A DNA stretch of 64,000 nt from Symbiodinium natans (GCA_905221605.1 CAJNDS010002123.1:341001-405000), one strand, 5' to 3'; shown: positions 30,401 to 39,844, counted from the first letter of the stretch. Numbers and translations: made by a program. The notes: generated by a model from the sequence alone, not told the origin.

Positions 30401-31716
30401 GCAATGTTCATGTAGAGCACAGTCGCCCTATGGACCGGTATGAGGCAGAGCGCTTGGAGAAGAGGAAGAAGGGTTTCTGCTATTGGTTTGGCAAAGGGAA
30501 AGATCGCTGCAAATTTGGTGACGACTGCAAATTCATCCATTCCGAAGATGATGTGGTGCTACATTCATATTGGTGCAAGTACTATGTGGCAGGGAGAGAA
30601 TGTTTCGCTGGAAAGGATTGTGAGTTCTCGCATGATGCAACTGGTGTGAGGTGCGTCCAGTTTGCTCGGTCTGGGAAGTGTCGGTTTGGTGACAGGTGTG
30701 TCTTTGGACATGAGGTTCCGTTGGAAAAACAGAGGCCAAGGTCTCCAAGGACGCCCCCAAGGGATGGTCCAAGGAGAAAGTCTGGTGCAAATGGTGGAAA
30801 AAAGGAGATCTCTCCTGAACAGTTCGGTGATGATGAGGAGGATTTTATGGTTTATGACGAAGAGACCAAGATGACGGAACTGTTGATGGAGGCGATTTCA
30901 TTTCTGTCCAATGGCAAGTCAGATTTGGCTCGAGCAGAGGCGGACCCATTGTTCAAACTCCTGAAGATCACTGGAGATGCTGACTACATGGATCAAGTAT
31001 GGGTTTCGTGGACCACTGAAATGTTGTCAGTGCTGGAACTTCTCGAAGTAGTGAAGTCGTACGATGTTTCGCTCGCGGAGGTGGAAGAATGGGTCAATGA
31101 CCTGAGGATATGGTATGAGCGAGCCAATTTGGGAGAAGAAAAGGATCCCAAAAAAGGGAAAAAGAGGTCCCTAGAAGGGGAGTCCAGCAAAGATATTCCT
31201 GCCGAAAAAGAAGTGGTTGAGACTTCGGAGACGGAGGTTGCCGTTGAGGAGGAGAAGAAAAAGGTAAAAAAGAAGAGGAAAGCTGCAGCTATCGAAGATC
31301 CTTATACCCTCATGGTTCCAAAGCCGAAGAAGATGCCGGCGGTCATTGAGAAGGGTGGATCATCATCCAATGTGGTGGTTTCTGCAGTGGAAAAAGCCTC
31401 AAAAGCGCGCACAAAGTCAAATGTCGGTGGAAAGACAAAGAAGAAGGAGAAAAGTCAGAGTCCCAAAAAAGAAGAGGTGGTAATGGTGCAAGATCCTGAG
31501 GAAAAGGATCGTCCATCCGATGCGGAGGCACCAGGGTCTGCCAATGCGAATGAAGAGCTGGATCAATCTTGCCAGGCGATTGAGGATGCGAAGAGAGAAG
31601 GATTGGTATCCTCAATTCAAAGGGGCATACAGGATCCTGTTCTTACAGTTTCGGACCTGGAGTATATTCTGCTGCAACTTCACCTCAAGATTGCCAACAA
31701 TCGGAAAAAGAAGTGA
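27463..31716 (+). CDS. Element ORF4: SAM-like domain, unknown core, three CCCH fingers (1,417 aa)
   Basis: In-frame coding extends upstream of the ATG to about 27364, supporting fusion to ORF3. Residues about 42-105 (ENWMARNAHLWVYTPHV... to VTACKILQLVGEV) fit a SAM-type helical bundle (W start, GV..VSDLQEF, EDLVDKGI, KIL). About 180-480 is basic/serine-rich. About 530-760 is a hydrophobic folded region of unknown family (VMRRGLTDRTVWPAMAHLAQ, FLWQRGRARLMEFLQAATCA). Residues about 1004-1085 hold three CCCH fingers in tandem (X9/X5/X3, X8/X5/X3, X8/X5/X3). The C-terminus has acidic helices and a KKKVKKKRK nuclear-localisation-like cluster. No polymerase, integrase or protease motif is seen. It could be a captured host RNA-processing gene or a highly derived capsid/nucleocapsid protein. 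Confidence 0.75.
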   Translation: MTNVSQKDGEKGILDEVEADEQKNSVAASTSTQLHNPEEPIENWMARNAHLWVYTPHVSEVMITLGVTNVSDLQEFIFVEDLVDKGINKVTACKILQLVGEVRYRPGGPEKAVPSDASVRVQQSSGNKGTGRAAVRTLTQVREAEDSGAKTMPRGSYRELFDKVRYRDGWTLAQRSPLCVQKLRLVGVGMPPVNPPTKKYRSRSNPVRRGRPLLDKKQVRQVPRSRSQRRVQLAEVVEKPKPLEPVKPRGGLSYPFSRAWADVVDDDDQAEALVSYAASSSPSSEEETNAVQRLKELFLQERDSWRTASRGNVPQSGSSGSSDGPKKSVHLGEGRDKASRGETRQEVTSQVFSLPQPSRRAERSQKRTRDGSVMVGSLAVGSTDEVLPGQGAAGQVNVSESAQVLPGHEVAGQETAPEGAVQISGEETDQKEGEGGSNDLRGNDAKMLDGGPVRSDLQQLLVKGLLTRIYWKVAVGKLPMGQRDCQKGSNKMDRNLVISMSSEGASEQDENLALEDDADQSMGDGAMVMVYDPGTLIQSPTTDWVMRRGLTDRTVWPAMAHLAQRICAEMVQVDEMNAQLGTGTLLFQRRDQGYYTDLHHSFHDNPCLPAVGNYPLSVMGALLSPGLEGEFKNTDKFGTAMEAIAYDWSRSPGMEVHIELMARVAKMVHPFLNLGAQGSVMVSEFLWQRGRARLMEFLQAATCADQLEALWRRMDDDADEEVDPSTAMLEVLGLEDAVLDQGNNESLIPIEDAGGETSGDTGGKGKAPEVSPEEEKSSGSSRLADTRIFLWSVYSRVASNFSMQDRTTGKIFDSTKGYPGEGPNNDDNPSSKGNFPWISEDYLDEVVSKKMERSSDMDGFVPGSEGSLEKVEVENVTASKILMALWKKGHRVGFRRLRRLNASGCKVGAMKRPIKRVQKIGARKAFMKMFNVFGSSQHGSGVGGKPIMKVVGPRPGFPAVLQAPNTDSTSGEGSSPQVHGNVHVEHSRPMDRYEAERLEKRKKGFCYWFGKGKDRCKFGDDCKFIHSEDDVVLHSYWCKYYVAGRECFAGKDCEFSHDATGVRCVQFARSGKCRFGDRCVFGHEVPLEKQRPRSPRTPPRDGPRRKSGANGGKKEISPEQFGDDEEDFMVYDEETKMTELLMEAISFLSNGKSDLARAEADPLFKLLKITGDADYMDQVWVSWTTEMLSVLELLEVVKSYDVSLAEVEEWVNDLRIWYERANLGEEKDPKKGKKRSLEGESSKDIPAEKEVVETSETEVAVEEEKKKVKKKRKAAAIEDPYTLMVPKPKKMPAVIEKGGSSSNVVVSAVEKASKARTKSNVGGKTKKKEKSQSPKKEEVVMVQDPEEKDRPSDAEAPGSANANEELDQSCQAIEDAKREGLVSSIQRGIQDPVLTVSDLEYILLQLHLKIANNRKKK

Positions 31717-32073
31717 TTGGATGGTATGGATGAAGGGATGGTTTTCTCTTTCTGGAGACAGGTGCGCTGGAACAGCCAATGTGCTGACAATGTGGTGGTT
31801 ACTATTAAGGGTATGGAAATCCCTGATAGTAGGAGTCAGTAGCTTTTCGCGTAGCGAAGACCACGGTTTGTGGTGAAGAAGGCCAAGGAGTCTTCAGTGA
31901 TGAGAGGATCAAGGTGAAAAAAGATTCTCTATGGGTAGTAGGTTAGCCAATGTGCTATAATTCCGTCCTGGAAGACGTTAAACCACAATTTGCATTTCAA
32001 GCAGCTGGCTGCTGCCGTAATGGCAGTTTTTGGCCAAAAGATCTGCATCTCCAATGTGTCCTAGGAAATCCTA
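31717..32073 (+). other. Element 3' untranslated region
   Basis: About 360 bp between the ORF4 stop and the polypurine tract. It holds small hairpins: ACTATTAAGGG with CCCTGATAGT (about 31800-31830), CTTTTCGCG with TAGCGAAGA (about 31843-31860), and CCTAGGAAATCCTAGG (about 32060-32075). These are candidate structural or packaging signals (inference). Confidence 0.5.
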
Positions 32074-32085
32074 GGACAGGGGGAG
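32074..32085 (+). promoter_or_regulatory. Polypurine tract
   Basis: The purine-rich GGACAGGGGGAG (one C) ends exactly where the 3' LTR begins, the expected position for plus-strand priming. Confidence 0.65.
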
Positions 32086-32372
32086 TGCGGAGCTGCAATT
32101 GGTATTGTAGAAAGGAGTTAGTGTTGGAAGTTGGAAGGGTTAATGAACCCGGTAATCGTATTTGGCTCAAGATGGGCTTGAACAGAAAGCCACAAGTTCA
32201 AAAAGAAGTGCCTGGGTTCTTAGGGTTTGGTAAGGGTGTGGATTCCTTTCCCCTTTCCTTCCCCCCTGGGTTGCTCTTATCCGTGTTCTTGGTTGTTTCT
32301 TGGTTCGATCTGGGAAATATAAGTTCAGGGCGATTAGGGGAGTTGATTTCCTTCCTTGGTTGTCCCCCCGTA
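32086..32372 (+). repeat. 3' LTR (287 bp)
   Basis: Same length and, by eye, same sequence as the 5' LTR. The spliced-leader-like TTTGGCTCAAG is at 32161-32171. It is followed directly by CCCTA (32373-32377). Confidence 0.9.
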
Positions 32373-33960
32373 CCCTAAACCCTAAACTCTAAACCCTGAA
32401 CTTGAACTCTAAACCCTAGACCCTAAACCCTGAACCCTACCCCCTAAACCCTGAACCCTAGGTCCTTTATCCCCCAGCCCGTAGCCAAGCCACACCCACC
32501 GCAGCGCAATGATCTGATCATGCATGCCTGAGCAAAGGTGCTCAAACCTAGAGTATACTAAAGTATACTTCAGCTCTATCCTAAGTATAAGCTCTATAAG
32601 CCCTATAAACCCTATAAACCCTTAAAACCCAATTAACCCTATAAATCCTATAAACTCTATAAACCCTGTCAACCCGAAGCTGCCCTAGACTCTGCAACCC
32701 AAGCGCTATACTACAAACGTTTAGGGTTTAAGGTTCAGGGCTTAGGGTTTACGAAGCAACAGCCGATATGCGTCGATTCATCCTGCTGTGAGAAGTCGGA
32801 AGGGTGTTCAAGTGTCAGCAATCTCCGGGCAAGAGCTGACAATGGAAAATCACAGGAGACCCTAAACCCTAAACCCTAAACTCTCCTAAGGACGTAAGAT
32901 GATCCAGGGATGTTCAAGCTACTATAGGCAACCGTGTTCATGGTACTATAGGCAACCGGGTGTTCCATCCCTGTTTTCCCGTTGAAAGCCTCAACCCCAA
33001 ACCCTACATCCCTGCGCCCGATCTTCCCTTAATAAAGATGTTTAGGGTTTAGGGTTAAGGGGCCCCAAACCCTAAACCCTAGACCCTAAACCCTAATACC
33101 CAAAACCCGAATACCCAAAACTCTAAAGCCTAAACCCTGAACCCTAACTTTGTCCGGGGCTCGTGGGAGGACTCTGCGTGGACTTTGAGCTGGCTTTCCC
33201 ATGAGTCGCATTACACAAGGCCCCGAAAAGGGTTTAGGGTTTAGGGATTTGGGTTTTGGGTTTAAGGGTTGGGATTGCCTATTCAATGTTGAATGGGTAT
33301 TTGGGGTAGCCTATATTGTAACGAGGCAGGGATGACAAGAGGATACCCCTGGCTATCCGTGTATGCTCTGCCTGCCTCCGTCCTAAATAACCCTGCAGTA
33401 CCAGTGCCCTACCCCCCTAAACCCAGTAAACCCTAACCCCTAACCCCTAAACCCTAAACCCTAAACCCTAAACCCTAAACCCTAAACCCTAGACCCTAGA
33501 CCCTAAACCCTAAACCCTAAACCCTAAACCCTAACCGGGGCAGGGCTTCACCGAAAGCCCAGCTGCCGTTCATCCCGCCGCTGCCACCCTTGGCGCCGAA
33601 GGGGCGCATGGGCCTTGAAAAACTCGAGGTTTAGGGTTTAGGGTTTAGGGTTTAGGGTTTAGGGTTTAGGGTTTTAGGGTTTAGGGTTTAGGGCTTTCAC
33701 ACACTGAATGAGCCTACCTACTCATCAACCGGCCATTCTGCCTGAAGATGTTCATGTGGGGTCCATGCAAAGAGCCCCGCTAAGCCCGAAACCCCAAACC
33801 GCCACTGCTGGGTTTAGGGTTTAGGGTTTAGGGTTCTAGGGTGTGGGGTTTAGGGTTTAGGGTTCTAGGGTGTGGGGTTTAGGGTTTAGGGTTCTAGGGT
33901 GTGGGGTTTAGGGTTCAGGTTCTCGGTTTAGTCTGTGAGTACCCAAGCACACACACAATT
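32373..33960. repeat. Telomere-type tracts and CTATAAAC-type repeats
   Basis: Tracts at 32373-32452, 33421-33535 and 33628-33694, and a CCCTATAAA-like stretch at about 32590-32665. A 39-bp direct repeat (GGTTCTAGGGTGTGGGG unit) occurs three times at 33810-33910. No gene seen. Confidence 0.8.
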
Positions 33961-34004
33961 GGCACAGATGAAACCCTACGGGCGTCAAGCCAACCAGGAT
34001 CACA

Positions 34005-35275
34005 CTAAGCCCGAGCACAGCCTTTGGCAGCACAACGGCCGCTTAATTGGCATTCTCGGCACATGGAGGCCCCAAGTAAACACCTAAATCTTACGCCTCG
34101 GACGGCAGCCATTGGGCTCACGCATGCGGACACGGATACTAAGAGCAAACCGAGGCACAGGAGCGCACTTTCTCGATCCGACATCTCATTCTGTCCTTGG
34201 AATGCAGCGTGGAATAGGCCGTTCTCGAGGGCTGTGCCGAAGTCACAGAAGAGGGACCCCATCATGGGGGTGCGGAGCACACTCCGAAGTGCGGCAGCGA
34301 AATTCTTCTGCGCGTGACACACGCCGGGCAGGAAGTGGACGGTCTCACCGTCTGAGGCTACCGCCACGCGAATCCCAAGTCGCAACACGCAACGTGGTGG
34401 ATCCTTGTACCGCAATTGCCCGAAGAACGGCACCTTAGCCGCTGGATTGTGAGACACGTGGCACGACAACATATGTCACTGCTGCTCGTTTCTGCCTCTA
34501 CTAATGGATGTCTGCTACAGCTGGCTTGCCGCTGCAGTCTTCAGCAGGTCGGACGGGAGGTTCAGCGGCTTGCCCAGCAATGCATCCGCAAGCATGTTGT
34601 GGCCGGCATGCTGATCGCTGATCAGGAAGCGAACTTTCGGAGAGCAGGCCAGGACGTGGCCTGTCCGACAAAGTGTTTCATACTGGCCTCGTCGTTTCTT
34701 CTTTTCGGAAACACCTTCATCGAAGCGGGTGCAGACTGCCGCCTGGGCCTTCACAGGAAGCTGGCGAGATCGTAGACACGAGAGCGCTGCATACCCGAAT
34801 GCCAGACCAAGTACACTTCCATCTCGTTCGCCTTGTCCGCTTCACCGGGACACGTTGGCGCCTCCTCATCTTTGGGCAGCGGAAGCTGGCTCTCGTCCTT
34901 GTCGTCGAAGCCATCCGGTCGATGCACTCCTCCTAGCAAAACGCTTCCTTGCGTTGTCTGGCAGAGGCGAAGGGCCTGTTGCACGTGCGTGCGATCCATC
35001 GCCATGCAGAGGACCTGGTGGCCCCCCGAGCAGCTGGAAGACGACAGCAAACAGCATGACAACCAGCCTCCAGCCTTTGCGCGTTCGGCGCCACGAAGTC
35101 TGGCAGCCCGCGCTCCACCAAGGTGGCCAGGGAACGCTGGCGTTGCGAGGTCTGGCTCCAAAGTACGCCAAAATAGGCAAGTGCCTTGCTGTTGAGACCC
35201 AAGCTGGCAAGCTCCGAGCCACATTCCAGAATCATGCTCCTGTCGATCAGAGACCACAGCACTGAATCCAAGCAG
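34005..35275 (-). pseudogene. Frame-broken gene remnant, unrecognised family
   Basis: Coding-like sequence runs continuously on the minus strand but changes frame several times. In order: MILECGSELASLGLNSKALA ... ATLVERGLPDFVAPNAQRLE (about 35250-35060), then HQVLCMAMDRTHVQQALRLC ... SGMQRSRVYDLASF (about 35030-34755), then VKAQAAVCTRFDEG ... RFLISDQHAGHNMLADALLG (about 34754-34515), then KVPFFGQLRYKDPPRCVLRL ... GSLFCDFGTALENGLFHAAF (34440-34190). At 34755 a one-base step restores continuity (DLASF-PVKAQAAV), which is typical of a small deletion. The upstream edge is cut by a GA microsatellite at 35278. I do not recognise the protein. It could instead be a multi-exon gene, but I see no good splice sites at the breaks. 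Confidence 0.5.
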
Positions 35276-35277
35276 AG

Positions 35278-35292
35278 GGAGAGAGAGGGAGG

Positions 35293-35351
<59 letters not shown>
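35278..35351. repeat. (GA)n microsatellite
   Basis: About 35 GA units, continued by degenerate GGGTTTCTGG-type repeats to about 35635. Confidence 0.95.
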
Positions 35352-35354
<3 letters not shown>

Positions 35355-35639
35355 TTGGGGTTCTTGGCTCCAGGGTTTCTGGATTTGGGGATTCTTGGTT
35401 TGGGGTTTCTGACTTCAGGGTTTCCGGGTTCGGTGTTGCTGGGTTTAGGAATTCTGGGTTTAGGGTTCTTGGCTTCACGGTTTCTGGTTTTGGGTTTGCT
35501 GGGTTTGGGTTCTGGCTTCAGGGTTTCGGGGTTTGGGGTTGCCTGGATTAGGATTTGGGGGGTTGGGGTTTCTTGCTTCAGGGTTTCTGGATTTAGGGCC
35601 GCTGAGGTTTCTGGATTCTCGGTTCCGGGTTTGGCCACT

Positions 35640-38455
35640 GGATTATTCCTTGTGTGTCATAGTTCTTGTGGGGGGTCTGCAATGGGTAACCCCGGAAAGG
35701 TCTAAAATGGGTCCGCCCCCATTGCAGACCCCTCATACGTCGGCTGCCAGCACCCACCCATTCAAGACCCTTCCAAACTGAGGGGATCAACCACATCCAG
35801 TCAACCACAGCCAGTCCCCCGCCCTGCAACGGGCGAGAGGAGGGGGGGGGGGGGGGGGGGAGGGGGGGGAGGTGGTCAACACAACCACATCCAGTCAACC
35901 ACAGCCAGTCCGCGCCCTGCAACGGGTGAGAGGGGGGGGGGGGAGGGGGGGTCTCTAAGAATAAGCTTGTTTGACGCGCTCAACACAACCACATCCAGTC
36001 ACCCGCCCTTTCTGTGCAGGTGCCAGAGCCGCGGTCCGACTATGCGTTATAATCAACATGACCTTCAAAGCTCCAAGTAACTCTCCACGTCTACTCTCCC
36101 CAACCTGCCTACGTAGGAGTCCGCGGGCACCAGTATCTCCGTTGCATCCACACCCGCAGTCGCCAACTGCGATCAGGAAGCATGCGCAGACATCGGTGTG
36201 AGCTACGGCAAGCCTCGGAAAGTTCTACAGGTTGCCGCCTTCGTTTCAAGGTTAGCCGCCCTGAAACCCAACAATTGCCAAGATCAGCTTTGCAGCGATA
36301 CACCACCCAAGCCAAGGCAAGCGAGGTCACCGAACTCAACTAAGACCGTGCGCAAAATTATCTCTTAAGACGTGTGTTGCTGTCTGCATCTGTGCCACGA
36401 ATCCGGACACTGAGATCAGTAAACGCACTGATTCGTTCAAAGCCTTCGCCGACCGGCCGGCGCCGGCAGCAGAGGAGGCAGCATAGAGATTGTACCTACA
36501 CAACTTGCCAGCGTTCAGGCAGCACGAGACTTCACAGGGTCATGACTCAGCCCTTGTATTGAATGAGTAGTGAAGTAAACAGCACGGCGCCTAATCACTC
36601 CAGGAATTTGCGTCCACCACGAAGGACATGCTGCCACCCAAACTGAGCCACAAGCATCAGGGTAAGGCTGCTGAAGAGCTGAGATACTGCAGAAGGTGGC
36701 AGCAAATGAGATACTGCAGAAGGTGGCAGCAAAAACAAAGTTGCAGCAAAGCGGTCCACCCATCAGCACTAATGAGGACTGAGAAGGCGACTCTCCTTCG
36801 TCCAGATCGAAATCGTCAAACGCGGAGATTGTGATGCCAGTGTACAAGTCCTCGAAAACTCGTAACACCCACAAGCTGTTTTGAATGCCATTTTTAAAAC
36901 ATTTAAACTCTGAGACGCCCCCTGACCTTTCCACAGCCTTTCCAGCCATTTCCAGCAACAGCTGCAGCTGCACACCAACCCGAGGTCTTTACAGCGCTGT
37001 GATATGGGAAAGATTGGCAGATTGGGCCTTTGAAAGGGGTGCACATACGCAGGGCCCCCGGGCGTTTATCTGCACGGCTTTGGGCGTCGTCTGCTCCGCA
37101 AGTGTGGAGGCCTTGTCTTCGCCATGTTTCCAAGGGGGGGGGGGGGGGGGGTCGAAAATGGAATCCGGATTTCTGGACGTCCCCCAAACATGTTTGGTGC
37201 AGGAATGCAACAACGGCGCAAAATGCAGTGGAAACTTTTCTTCCTGACTGTCGCAGGCTGCGCATGGTCCCCGGATCTCCCCGGTGAAACGGTACGGCAC
37301 GGACATCCATCGAGCACTTGCAGCGTCGTCTGCTGGCCGTGCTTACGGCATTCTATGTCTTCGGGGGCCTCGGGCTGCGCCTACCGGAGTTGAGGCTCAG
37401 GCCGAGTCAGGCTTGTTTGGGGAGGCTTTAGGTTTGAATTGGGTTCTGGGGTCTATGCTGGGTCATGAGGCTTTATGCTGGAGGTGGTTCCTTGGGCGTT
37501 CGCAGGGTATCCGCATGGCTCCGCAACTCCGTGGATACAAGCCCGGCTCGGTGCAGGGACCTGTAATGTAGGGTCCAGGGGTATATACCTCGTCCGAATG
37601 GATGTCGGCACAGTGCAAATACGACTAGCGTACGGTCGCAACATACATGGGCGATTAACATTGGATCGTCCGTGTCCAAGTTTAAACCCGGGACTTGTCT
37701 GGTATAGGGTCGGATGACAGTGCAGGATGTGTTTGCAGAATTCGCGAGTCCACATTGAGTTGGAGCGGAATCCGAACATATGCAAACCGACAACTTAACC
37801 CTCTGAGACCCGAAATGACCCGAAGACCTTGCACCTGCCTCGGACTTTGGGGATGTTGAGGGCTGAGGGATGCTGAGGGTCAGTGATGTGTTCGGTGGTG
37901 GGTCTGCCATCCTGTTCTCTGCTCAGGGTGAGAGCCAAGCATTGAGTGCCAAGATCTTTCTTTTTTTGGGGACTTGCAAACTGAACGCTCACGAATGATC
38001 CGCCCAGCCTCTGGTAACTGATCTCTTGAACCCTCGAAACCCCCTCTTTTCTTTTGCAATGGAACAAAAGTTTTGTTCCGACCCCTGACAACTCCAAAGA
38101 ATAGCCTTAAACCCAAATCTCCAAACCCAGCACCTGATAGCACTGCTGCTGGGCCCAGTCAGCTTCCCTGATTGCAAACTTGGCAAGTCGAGTCCCATGC
38201 GTCGCGCGCCGAATTCCCTCGATCTACAGTCTTACTGTTTGGGGTCTTCGCAGGCATAATCGATGGACTAAGACTTGAAATAGTTAGTGTAAATGCAGGC
38301 GAGACGCTTCAGATCGGGTCTCCGACGGCTGAAAGTAGAAACGCCGACGCCTTGGATTGATTTCGAAAACTTGGAGCTTGGGCTAAAACCTAAACCCGAA
38401 ACGGCCCTCATCCTAAACCCAAAAGCTGAAACTCTAAACCCTCACATCCTAACAG
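35640..38455. other. Non-telomeric GC-rich region without a recognisable gene
   Basis: This 2.8 kb is nearly free of TTTAGGG units. It contains G-runs (35850-35865, 35935-35948, 37135-37152), a CAACCACATCCAGTCAACCA direct repeat (35790-36000) and a 26-bp tandem repeat (GAGATACTGCAGAAGGTGGC, about 36679-36732). Open frames exist in several phases, for example minus 36515-36973 containing FDDFDLDEGESPSQSS, but none shows a domain. Exons of an unknown gene are possible. Confidence 0.5.
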
Positions 38456-38461
38456 GCATCT

Positions 38462-39649
38462 TCAAGGAACCCCGGGGGGATCTCTAACAAAGCCGAGCAT
38501 CGCTGGCCATCTGACGACGACGCTTGAGGTCGTCCGCCTTCTGCCGATCGAGCTCGGCGATTTGAGCGTTGAGCTCATCCTTTTGCTTTTGCTGCTGCTG
38601 CTGGCCCTGCTGTATCTGCTGCTCCAGCCCGGCGACTTGCTGCGCCCGATCTCTGAGCAGCTGCTGGTCATGCTTCCTCTGCCGCTCAAGCTCTGTGATT
38701 TGCCGCGCCTGAGAGTCGAGCTCATCCTTTTGCTTTGCTGCTGCTGCTGGCCCTGCTGTATCTGCTGCTCCAGCCCGGCGACTTGCTGCGCCCGATCTCT
38801 GAGCAGCTGCTGGTCATGCTTCCTCTGCCGCTCAAGCTCTGTGATTTGCCGCGCCTGAGAGTCGAGCTCATCCTTTTGCTTTTGCTGCTGCTGCTGGCCC
38901 TGCTGTATCTGCTGCTCCAGCCCGGCGACTTGCTGCGCCCGATCTCTGAGCAGCTGCTGGTCATGCTTCCTCTGCCGCTCAAGCTCTGTGATTTGCCGCG
39001 CCTGAGAGTCGAGCTCATCCTTTTGCTTTTGCTGCTGCTGCTGGCCCTGCTGTGTCTGCTGCTCCAGCCCGGCGACTTGCTGCGCCCGATCTCTGAGCAG
39101 CTGCTGGTCATGCTTCCTCTGCCGCTCAAGCTCTGTGATTTGCCGCGCCTGAGAGTCGAGCTCATCCTTTTGCTTTTGCTGCTGCTGCTGGCCCTGCTGT
39201 ATCTGCTGCTCCGGCTTGGCGATGTGCTGCGCCCGATCTCTGAGCAGCTGCTGGTCATGCTCCCTCTGCAGCTGCGGGTCCTGCTGCCTGTGCTGTTGCT
39301 CTTCCCTTTGCTTTTGCTGCTGCTGCTGCTTGCACTTCTCGCTGTTACGATGTTTTCCCAACCCTTTTCTCTTCTCAAAAGTTTCGCCGCACGCCTCGCA
39401 CGTCAAGCCAGCACGAGGAGCATGTGCAGCCTCGTCCCGGCTCCCCTCTTCCTGCTGCGGCTCCTCCTCCTCTGCCTCCTCCTCCTGCTTTTTCCTGTTA
39501 TGCAACTGGGCATATTTTGACCTTGCGTCCTCGAATTGCTTCTTCTTTTCTAAGTAGTCTTTGTTCGAGGCCTCCATTTCTTTCCTCCGTTCATCGATGA
39601 ACTTTATTTGCTGTAGCTCATCCTTAGTGCTACTGAAGAAGAAATACAT
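38462..39649 (-). CDS. Zinc-finger and coiled-coil repeat protein, frame broken near the C-terminus
   Basis: Residues about 1-80 are charged and helical (DELQQIKFIDERRKEMEAS). About 83-108 form a zinc-finger-like knuckle, C-X2-C-X12-H-X5-C (CEACGETFEKRKGLGKH...C). Then five copies of a 49-residue coiled-coil unit follow (LEQQIQQGQQQQQKQKDELD, ARQITELERQRKHDQQLLRD) from an exact 147-bp DNA repeat. In the fourth unit in gene order, TTTTGC has become TTTGC (about 38734), one base short. Beyond it the annotated frame becomes serine/arginine-rich and stops at 38462. The unshifted frame instead ends DLKRRRQMASDARLC with a stop at 38484-38486, so the break is a recent deletion or a sequence error. 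Function unknown; an extended coiled coil suggests a structural or scaffold role. Confidence 0.6.
   Translation of the reverse strand: MYFFFSSTKDELQQIKFIDERRKEMEASNKDYLEKKKQFEDARSKYAQLHNRKKQEEEAEEEEPQQEEGSRDEAAHAPRAGLTCEACGETFEKRKGLGKHRNSEKCKQQQQQKQREEQQHRQQDPQLQREHDQQLLRDRAQHIAKPEQQIQQGQQQQQKQKDELDSQARQITELERQRKHDQQLLRDRAQQVAGLEQQTQQGQQQQQKQKDELDSQARQITELERQRKHDQQLLRDRAQQVAGLEQQIQQGQQQQQKQKDELDSQARQITELERQRKHDQQLLRDRAQQVAGLEQQIQQGQQQQQSKRMSSTLRRGKSQSLSGRGSMTSSCSEIGRSKSPGWSSRYSRASSSSKSKRMSSTLKSPSSIGRRRTTSSVVVRWPAMLGFVRDPPGVP
38570..39305. repeat. 147-bp tandem repeat, five units
   Basis: The landmark CCCTGCTGT occurs at 38605, 38751, 38898, 39045 and 39192: spacing 146, 147, 147, 147. Near-identity of units implies recent expansion. 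The 146 spacing marks the one-base deletion. Confidence 0.95.
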
Positions 39650-39655
39650 AGGGTT

Positions 39656-39844
39656 TCAGTCTAGCTCCAAGTCTTGCGGATGAACTGTAGTAAACGGAAT
39701 CAGCAGCCGAGATTCTGTGATCCTCTCATTTTTCCGCAGCTCAGCTTCTTCGCTGCTCTTGGGGTGGCACGCAGGCGGCTTATCCTTGGAAGCGGGTGAT
39801 CTGTGGAATTTTCCAGGGTAAGGTTCAGGAGGAGGTGTATGCAT
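39656..39844 (-). CDS. Upstream in-frame segment of the coiled-coil gene, separated by one TGA
   Basis: 62 codons (MHTPPPEPYPGKFHRS to TTVHPQDLELD) in the same frame as the coiled-coil protein. Only TGA (39656-39658) and two further codons separate it from that protein's ATG. The charged segment EEAELRKNERITESR looks coding. It may be the true N-terminus with a stop mutation, or an upstream exon. Confidence 0.35.
   Translation of the reverse strand: MHTPPPEPYPGKFHRSPASKDKPPACHPKSSEEAELRKNERITESRLLIPFTTVHPQDLELD

Larger units (their letters stand above)
23541..32372 (+). mobile_element. LTR-flanked element without a visible polymerase, carrying an RNA-binding polyprotein (8,832 bp)
   Basis: Identical-looking 287-bp direct repeats (23541-23827, 32086-32372) start TG and end TA. 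They are bracketed by CCCTA duplications, with a primer-binding-site candidate directly after the 5' LTR and a polypurine tract directly before the 3' LTR. The interior has four consecutive plus-strand open frames covering almost everything (23885-31716). These read as one product of about 2,600 residues with three frame changes. Domains in order: acidic/low-complexity N-terminus, WW, S1-like, W-rich patch, CCCH, CCCH x2, SAM-like, a large unknown region, CCCH x3, acidic helix-rich region, lysine-rich tail. I see no reverse transcriptase (no Y-x-D-D in context), integrase, RNase H or aspartic protease. This is a non-autonomous element, or a retroelement that captured a host gene. LTR identity implies recent insertion. 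Confidence 0.85.

Noticed and set aside
30960-31000. DADYMD in ORF4 as a reverse transcriptase catalytic box
   Set aside because: No supporting RT motifs lie around it, and the spacing and hydrophobic context of Y-x-D-D are absent.
35186-35638. Frames with ERERER or SLSLSL plus PNPETL repeats
   Set aside because: Translations of a GA microsatellite and degenerate GGGTTTC repeats.
38570-39305. 147-bp repeat period as a nucleosome-positioning signal
   Set aside because: 147 bp is exactly 49 codons of a coiled-coil unit. Protein repeat expansion explains it.
38735-39520. 261-aa leucine-rich plus-strand frame resembling a membrane protein
   Set aside because: It is the reverse complement of CAG/CTG-rich coiled-coil repeats. 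The leucine runs are an artefact.
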